Assembly: GCA_963682175.1 (NCBI GenBank)
Contig: OY821775.1
Span: forward strand, 11,876,501-11,940,500
DNA: 64,000 nt
Source: Triglochin maritima
Taxonomy: Eukaryota; Streptophyta; Magnoliopsida; Alismatales; Juncaginaceae
Direction of reading: 5' to 3'
Shown: one piece after another, positions 57,903-64,000 of the stretch
Layout of the letters: each line of letters starts with the position of its first letter
How positions within the stretch are numbered: position 1 is the stretch's first letter
Translations under genes and position numbers: made by a program
Notes under the pieces: generated by a model
Seen by the model: the letters and a program-made list of their open reading frames with translations, nothing else
Told to the model about the DNA's origin: nothing
Database searches by the model: none

Positions 57903-58110
57903 TCATCCTTAAATGACCGTACACAGAACATGTTAAGTAGATCATCCCATTTATAATCCAGACCTATTTGATCGAACTCATACTTAATGTTACTGATGGT
58001 TTTTGTTCGTGTTTCTTGTGTGCGAAAGAAACTCACACTTTAATTATGAAGATAATCGAACACCTCTAATACATACACTTGTACAGGAAAATGTTGAGAA
58101 ATGTGGGGGA
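57903..58110. repeat. Direct repeat DR2 (208 bp)
   Basis: This diverged direct copy of 57383-57587 starts at the base after the CACTA end. Confidence 0.8.
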
Positions 58111-58829
58111 ATATCATCATTATTCCTCTGTAAGCACAATCAAAGATTAATTTCAAAAAGAAAGGGTGTATTTTGACTTATTATAATACCATGTGAAAAT
58201 TGTTCGACTCATTATGCTTAAAACCCCAATCACTTCAGCTTGAGGTAGCAACCACATTCAATGTACATTTATCGTCTTATGTAAGATATGATATCATACA
58301 TCTATAAGTAAAGTCATGTTACTTTGTAAACACAGTAATCTATCTCTATCTAAGGATAAAAACAAACTCGTGAATGGTAGGATCTGCTGGTATGGAGTCT
58401 AGGAACTTAAACATACTTGACCACTACTTAAAACCATACCAACATATCCGGAAACACAATTCATGTATTGTCATACAAACTTATTTAGAAAAAAGAGAAA
58501 AAACAACTTGCTAAATTAACAAAAAAACTCACATGAAATCTACTCTTTCTATATGACTCAGAATTCCACGACACCCACCGCAATTTGTGAAGTAAACTGT
58601 AATTCTAAAACTGTAATTCTAAATTAAAAGTGGCTCAACATTAAGTACTCAACGTGTATTTTTTTGACACTACCTAAGCACCTAATCTACCCATTTCCCG
58701 ACCCCAAAACAGTCTGAGCTCGAAATCCAACGGAATCCAACCTCCAAACACCTGGAATCCGAAATCCCCACACAATACTCCCCTCCATTCTGGCGGGAAA
58801 CGAAATCACCACACGCACTTTCCCCTCCC
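58111..58829. other. Region upstream of UBR7
   Basis: No gene seen. It contains a 59-bp stretch (58611-58669) whose inverse matches the filler in the NBS-LRR fragment at 56371-56429. The last part is GC-richer promoter sequence. Confidence 0.55.
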
Positions 58830-58851
58830 TATAAAAGGCCTCAAACCCTAA
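58830..58851 (+). promoter_or_regulatory. UBR7 TATA box and telo-box
   Basis: The TATA box tataaaag (58830-58837) lies ~75 bp upstream of the start codon. The telo-box aaaccctaa (58843-58851) follows at once, a motif frequent in promoters of plant housekeeping genes. Both support the start at 58911. Confidence 0.7.
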
Positions 58852-58910
58852 ATTTCCCCTTCCTCCCCCTATTTTCCCCCAATCTAGCTTTTCGCTCCCA
58901 AATCCTCAAA

Positions 58911-61900
58911 ATGGCCGACGCCTTCGACGACGAGGCGGAGCAGACCGTGACCATGGGCGAGTTCATCCAGGACCTCGAGGCCGCCGAGCTGGTATGGTTT
59001 CTTCCCCTATCGTTCCGGATCGAGTTGGTTTCGTGAATTTGGTACTGAGACTGTGGTTTGGGGTGGAAAGGAGGCGGATTTGGTCCTCGGAGGAGACGAA
59101 GGCGAGGTGTGCACGTACGGGAGTGGGTACGTGAAGAGGCAGGCGGTGTTCTCGTGCTTGACTTGCGTTCCCGGTGGGAACGCTGGCGTTTGTACTGCCT
59201 GTTCTCTCGCCTGCCACGACGGTCACGAAGTACGTGCTCTCAGTTTTCGCACTTTTGTGATTTTTTTCCGTTTTTTGTGGTTATCGTGAATTGCAATTTG
59301 ATTTGCATGTGGATATGTGGGTGATCGGGTTGCGTGTTGTTTGCTCCGATTTGTAATCGGAATGGATTGTTGCTTTCGCTTGCGGTATCGACGATAGTGG
59401 CTTGCTATTTAGTCGTATTAAGGGCCTATCGATTAAAACCATGATATACAGTTTGTTTGTTCCTAATGTTTTGTGATGGCTGATGGCATGCTTGAGAGTT
59501 TTTGTCCAAACATATGATGTTTGGATTGGGGTATGCTTGGGTGTGGCATTTTAACGTAGGATTTGCCTTAAGTTGGGATTCCAAAGTGCTTGATGCCTTG
59601 ATATTGGATGTTCTCTCTCCTGCCATGATGTGAATTGTGTTTTTTGTGGTTATCGTTAATTGCAATGTGATTTGCATCTGGAGGTGTGGGTGATCGGGTT
59701 GTGTGTTGTTTCTCGGATTTGTGATCGGAATGGGTTGTTGTTTGTGCTTAGGCTTATTGCTTTTGATTGCGGTATTGATGATAATGGCTTGCTATTTAGT
59801 TGTATAAGGGTCTATCGATTAAAATCATGATGTAAAATTTGTTCATTTCTAATTTTTGTGGCTGTGTTTGTTTGTTTGTGGAGGTGTGCAATCGTGTTAC
59901 ATGTTGTTGCTTGGATTTGCAATCAGAATGGCTGTTGTTTGTGCTTAGGGTTATCGGTTTTGGTTGCGCTATTGATGGTTGTGGTATGTTGTTTAGTTGT
60001 ATTATGGGCCTATTGTTTAGAACCGCCATTTATATTCTATTCGTTCCTTATGTTTTGGGATGGCTGATGGCATGTTTGAAAGTGTTAGTGTGAACATATG
60101 ATATTTGAATAAAGGTATGCTTTGTGTGGCATTTGTACTTAGGATTTGCCTTTAAGTGGGGATTCCAAAGTGGTTGTTTTCAAATAACATGATTGGATGA
60201 AGTTTTATGAATTCGCAAATCCTTCACGCCACTTTTAATGCCACCTCTATACATTTTTTTCAAGAGCAAGTCCCAACTTCAGAGATATTGAATAAATAAC
60301 TATCAAAATTTTAGTTGAAGATGGATTTATGCTAAATCCTTAGACATGCAATCATTTAGTTTGGGCTCCCAGTGTAGGAGAAATGTTCTTCTGAGAGTGC
60401 TATATAATTGGACACCTTCCATCTCATATCTCTCATTTCGGACCGAGCACTGCACACAAACTTGTAGTTGTGTTTGAAGATAGCCTAGTGATGTTTCTCA
60501 AAAGACTAGCACTATGTTTGATAGCGTGGAGCCTTTTGGAGCTTGTTTCTTTAACAAACTGTTCATGTATACTTTGTAGCTCATACGTGAATATAAATTT
60601 TGTGATGTAAATATGTAATCAGTTTTTACACTTTGTTTTCCCCCTATTGCACTGTACACTACAAATGAATAACTCTCTGTTATCTCGAGCCTCAGTGAAA
60701 TTTTAACTTCCCTAGCTGTTGACTTGTGCTTGCGTAATATTGGATGATGAGTTTTTTCTTCTTCAGTAGATGCACCATATCCGAGATTAGCTATCAGCTG
60801 CTGTTATATTTCTTAATCTGTTGACTACTATGATTCCTGTAAACTTTACTGGCTTATTTTCTGGATACAGATTGTAGAGTTGTGGACCAAGAGAAATTTC
60901 AGGTGTGACTGTGGTAACTCAAGCTTTGGTCAGTTTTCATGCACACTTTTAATTGAAAAGGACCCACTAAATTCGAAGAACAAGTACAACCAGAATTTTC
61001 AGGGCCTGTACTGCACATGCCATCGCCTTTATCCTGATCCAGAGGCAGAAGAACAAGTTGAGATGATACAGTGTTGCATCTGTGAGGACTGGTTCCATGA
61101 GAGTCATATTGGTCTAGATTCTCACGATGAGGTTGGTTGGTTTCACTTTGTATTGCATAGCAACTGAGCGTACATTTGGTGTGCATATTCTCTTTTTGGT
61201 TTCTTAATTTACTATTCTTAAGATACTAATCGTTTAGTAGGACAGAATTATCTGATATAACATATGAAGTCTAAATCCATTTGTCTGGTCCTATCTTCCA
61301 ATTAATTTATCAAGTGACCATTTGTGTTTTGTTTGTTCTGAACCTTCTGACGTTACTCTGAAATCACAATAGCGTGATTATGTAAATTCAGAATGACTGT
61401 GGTGCCTTTTTGAATGATTTGCTGATTCATCAAACTGATGAATGGATCTCTTGTTCATCTGTAAATTTATATGTTGACTTACTACTTTACTAGTGTTTCA
61501 TAGATTGACATTTTGCATAATTGTAGCCTCACTTGAGCCCACATGTTCTGGACATTTTTGGCATTCTGAAATTGCAATAGCATAATCTAATTCAGAACAA
61601 CTGTTGTGCCTTTTGAATGATTTGCTGATCCATCACCGATCAAACTGATGCATAATGCTCTTGTTCATCCGTAAATCTATATATTAACTTACCAGTGTTT
61701 TGTAGATGGCAGACTTTTTTGCGTAATTGTGGCCTCATTTAAGCCCATATGTTTCAGGTACCAACAGATGGGGAAGGAGAACCTCTATATGAGGACTTCA
61801 TATGCCAGAACTGTGCATCAACTGTTTCTTTCCTGCAATTGTATCCTTCATCTGTTTTGGCATTGTCCAAGCAAAGCAGTATGTCAATCAACAGTAGTCA

Positions 61901-63357
61901 GGACAGAAGTACATCTTCAGGTTCCACAACTTGTGATCCTTCTGAGTCAATTGGAAATGGAATTTCTTGTAGTGGCCCAGGATCTTCAATGTATCCTGTT
62001 TCTTCTGTTATCGATGAAAAGGAAGTTCCAAGCGATGGTAATGTAGAAGTCAAGGTGAGTTCAGATGGAAGGGCTACATCCCCTAAAAATGTGATCTCAG
62101 AAGGAACTGTTCCATCCTCTGAAAATGGAGATACAAAAAAATGTCTCCTTGGTATCAATTTAAGGGAAGCAAATCTCATCGTTGAGAAGATAAAACCATT
62201 ATTTCTTTGCAAAAATTGGCGACAGCTTCTTTGTAAATGTGAAACCTGTTGTGGGTTCTATGCTGAAAAAGGCGTGGAGTATCTTATTGACAAGGAAGAC
62301 TCAATGGAGGAATATGAGAAGATATCCCAGCAGAAGAGGGAGGAGAAATTGCAGAAACAGGAAGGGGCTGAACAAAAATTTATTAACACTTTGAATCATG
62401 TTCAGAAGATTGAAATCTTCAATGGAATTGCCGACATGAAGAATGAGCTGGCAAACTTCATGGTATGCATTTATTTTAATTGATATACTCTTAATTATGA
62501 CATATAACCAAATAATAGATTTTTAGTTATTTATCTTTTATTTAAGGAGAACTTTCTGTACATAGCAATGAATGTAGTAGATATTGTTAGTGTTATTAAC
62601 CTCAGCAGGAAACCTGAAGTAAGTTTTCTTTCAGGCTTTGACATGTTACATGTAATTATGTAAGAAAACATTGGCGATTGATGAACTATAATCAGGATAT
62701 GTTGAGATGGCACTAATTGTTATTCATTCATCAAAAAGTTTTATTGTCCATTTTATCCTTAATTATTATACCTAATGGTTATGACAAATTGACAATTCAC
62801 AATCTCTAATGTAGAAGTAAATCTATATTGCTGTCTAGATTTTCTGAAGTTAGACTGTTTGTTGGATAGAGTAAGCTTGATTATCGTGTCCTTAATTTGC
62901 TGTTTTGCTAAAAAAGGCTTGAAAATATCCCTCAACAAAAAACCTTAATTTGATCTTTTAGGAGGGGCTAATGGAGCACTATGCATTAAACAATGTGGTG
63001 ACTTTTGCAATTGCATTATCACCGCAAGTTAGTAAACCATATGGACATATGGTGGTCTCACAGGAAACCATATTTTTCAGATTGCATATGTATATGGATA
63101 CTCAGATATGCGTACTCTGTAATTGGGAACTGATAACTTGTTTTTGTGTTTTAGTTGACATGACTAGGTAATCTCTACACGTCTGATGGAATTGTTGTTA
63201 AGTTGAAAGTTTTTAATCTTTGTATAAAGAAAATAAATCATCTTTTTTAATCTGTGCGTTTGTGCAGGAATCATTTGACTCGTCAAAACCAATCACTGCT
63301 GAAGATGTTCATGGTATCTTCGAAAATCTTGCGAAGAAACGGCAACGCCTTCAATAG
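58911..63357 (+). CDS. UBR7: UBR7-type E3 ubiquitin ligase, five exons
   Basis: Predicted exons are 58911-58991, 59071-59229, 60871-61131, 61758-62462 and 63268-63357, all GT donors and in phase, giving 431 aa, the usual UBR7 length. The acidic start is 'MADAFDDEAEQT'. The UBR box (about 35-95) has 'CTYGSGYVKRQAVFSCLTC', 'GVCTACSLACHDGHE' and 'RNFRCDCGN'. The PHD finger (about 126-186) has 'LYCTCHRLYPDP', 'CCICEDWFHESHIGL' and, across intron 3, 'YEDFICQNCA'. A Ser-rich linker and a conserved C-terminal part with 'CETCCGFYAEKGVEYLID' follow, then a charged helix and 'KKRQRLQ'. UBR7 links ubiquitin to proteins, reportedly histone H2B in animals; its plant role is less clear. Exon 1's acceptor (AAAG|GAG at 59070) is weaker than the others but preserves the family text 'EADLVLGGDEG'. 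Confidence 0.92.
59277..60175 (+). repeat. Three ~300-bp repeats in UBR7 intron 2
   Basis: Units at about 59277-59590, 59648-59850 and 59864-60175 share 'tgggtgatcgggttg', 'ttgctatttag', 'gatggctgatggcatg' and 'gattccaaagtg' in the same order (the middle unit is shortened). The left pseudogene copy keeps only the start of one unit. Confidence 0.75.
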
Positions 63358-64000
63358 GTATTTTGCATTTGCAAGTCATACTAGTATGGGCCTATGTAAA
63401 CTGTGTTGAATCTAAGCAACCGACTTATATGTGCCTTATCAAACTAGCGACTTTGTGTCTATTACATACCTAACACTATCTCACGCTGCATGTATATGTA
63501 TATATTTTTAGTACTTTGTAGTCTAATTTTTTTTGTTCACGATCTCTCTATCAAACTAGGATGTAAGACTTTTAAGATTGACGTTCCTCATTGACATGGG
63601 GTATCACTGGTTCCCCGTTGGGGTGTCTTTGGTTGGTTTATCTTTGGTCTCAAGTAGAAGTTTTTTGATAATCGGATTATAGGTCTCAAGTGGAAGTTGG
63701 AAGCCAAACAAAATCCGTGTGACCTTTTCCTCAGACAGGAGCCCAAGAATGCTCTACCAGTTGCTCTTCGAGCTGGCCATTATAAGTGTCGCTTGGCTTG
63801 TTCATTGAGGATATTAGGATGATTTGTCCTATTTAATTTTAATACTGAAGCTTTGAAATTCCTATTTCCAAACGCGTAAAGTAGGCATCTAGGCATTTGT
63901 TATATCTGCTATCAGGACGTATACCCATTTGGCTTAGCCTACATATAGCTGGGTTTTTTTTTTTGAATTTATATATAGCTGGACTTTTGGTGCAGGTTCC
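63358..64000 (+). other. UBR7 3' region
   Basis: This contains presumed 3' UTR and flank, homologous to 54280-54960 of the left block. No separate gene is seen before the window ends. Confidence 0.6.

Noticed and set aside
59053..60093. Plus-strand frames of 69-88 codons across UBR7 exon 2 and intron 2
   Set aside because: They read past the exon donor into the intron, or lie fully inside the intron repeats.
1..64000. tRNA, rRNA or organelle-derived insertions
   Set aside because: I looked for cloverleaf-like and conserved rRNA or plastid text and recognised none; a tRNAscan-SE or organelle-genome alignment would settle it.

Overview
The window is nuclear DNA from a plant, most likely a eudicot. 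It is AT-rich and intron-containing, has long non-coding stretches, and carries plant transposon classes together with plant host genes. Only two host genes look intact: a non-specific lipid-transfer protein (26.1-26.4 kb, minus) and a five-exon UBR7-type E3 ubiquitin ligase (58.9-63.4 kb, plus). A CC-NBS-LRR resistance gene (48.3-51.5 kb) is broken. A QCR8 fragment (47.3 kb), a second NBS-LRR piece (56.0-57.3 kb) and a second UBR7 copy (52.1-54.3 kb) are relics.

From left to right: (1) 0.28-6.36 kb is an LTR element with 230-bp LTRs and TSD tacct. Apart from an RNase H tail it is not coding, it carries about twenty tiny stem-loops, and a hAT-type MITE sits inside it. (2) 6.39-6.90 kb is a fold-back MITE. 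(3) 8.95-17.2 kb is a PIF/Harbinger element with TSD TTA, divergent transposase and Myb-like genes and a central 22-bp minisatellite; two 2.1-kb solo LTRs (A and B) interrupt it. (4) 18.4-22.1 kb is a MULE encoding a transposase followed by an OTU protease domain. (5) 22.9-25.1 kb is solo LTR D. (6) 28.5-33.3 kb is a degenerate Ty1-copia element. (7) 35.0-46.2 kb is a three-level nest: a truncated gypsy-like element with 5' LTR E contains a chromovirus, which contains solo LTR C. (8) 46.2-46.7 kb is a hAT transposase tail. (9) 48.3-64.0 kb is a tandem duplication of an [NBS-LRR + UBR7] block in which each copy lost a different gene.

The most unusual signals are short palindromes inside transposons. 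The first LTR element has many stem-loops sharing a TTCNN pentaloop while the stems change in a complementary way. Two different LTR families (A/B/C and D/E) both carry dense clusters of CGGT-NN-ACCG palindromes. In A, B and C the cluster ends about 180 bp upstream of the LTR TATA box. The MULE has its own array of GCGTC/GACGC palindromes.

All calls come from reading the sequence; no database search was made. Family names rest on recognised motifs, and structural boundaries rest on target-site duplications and TG...CA ends that can be checked base by base.
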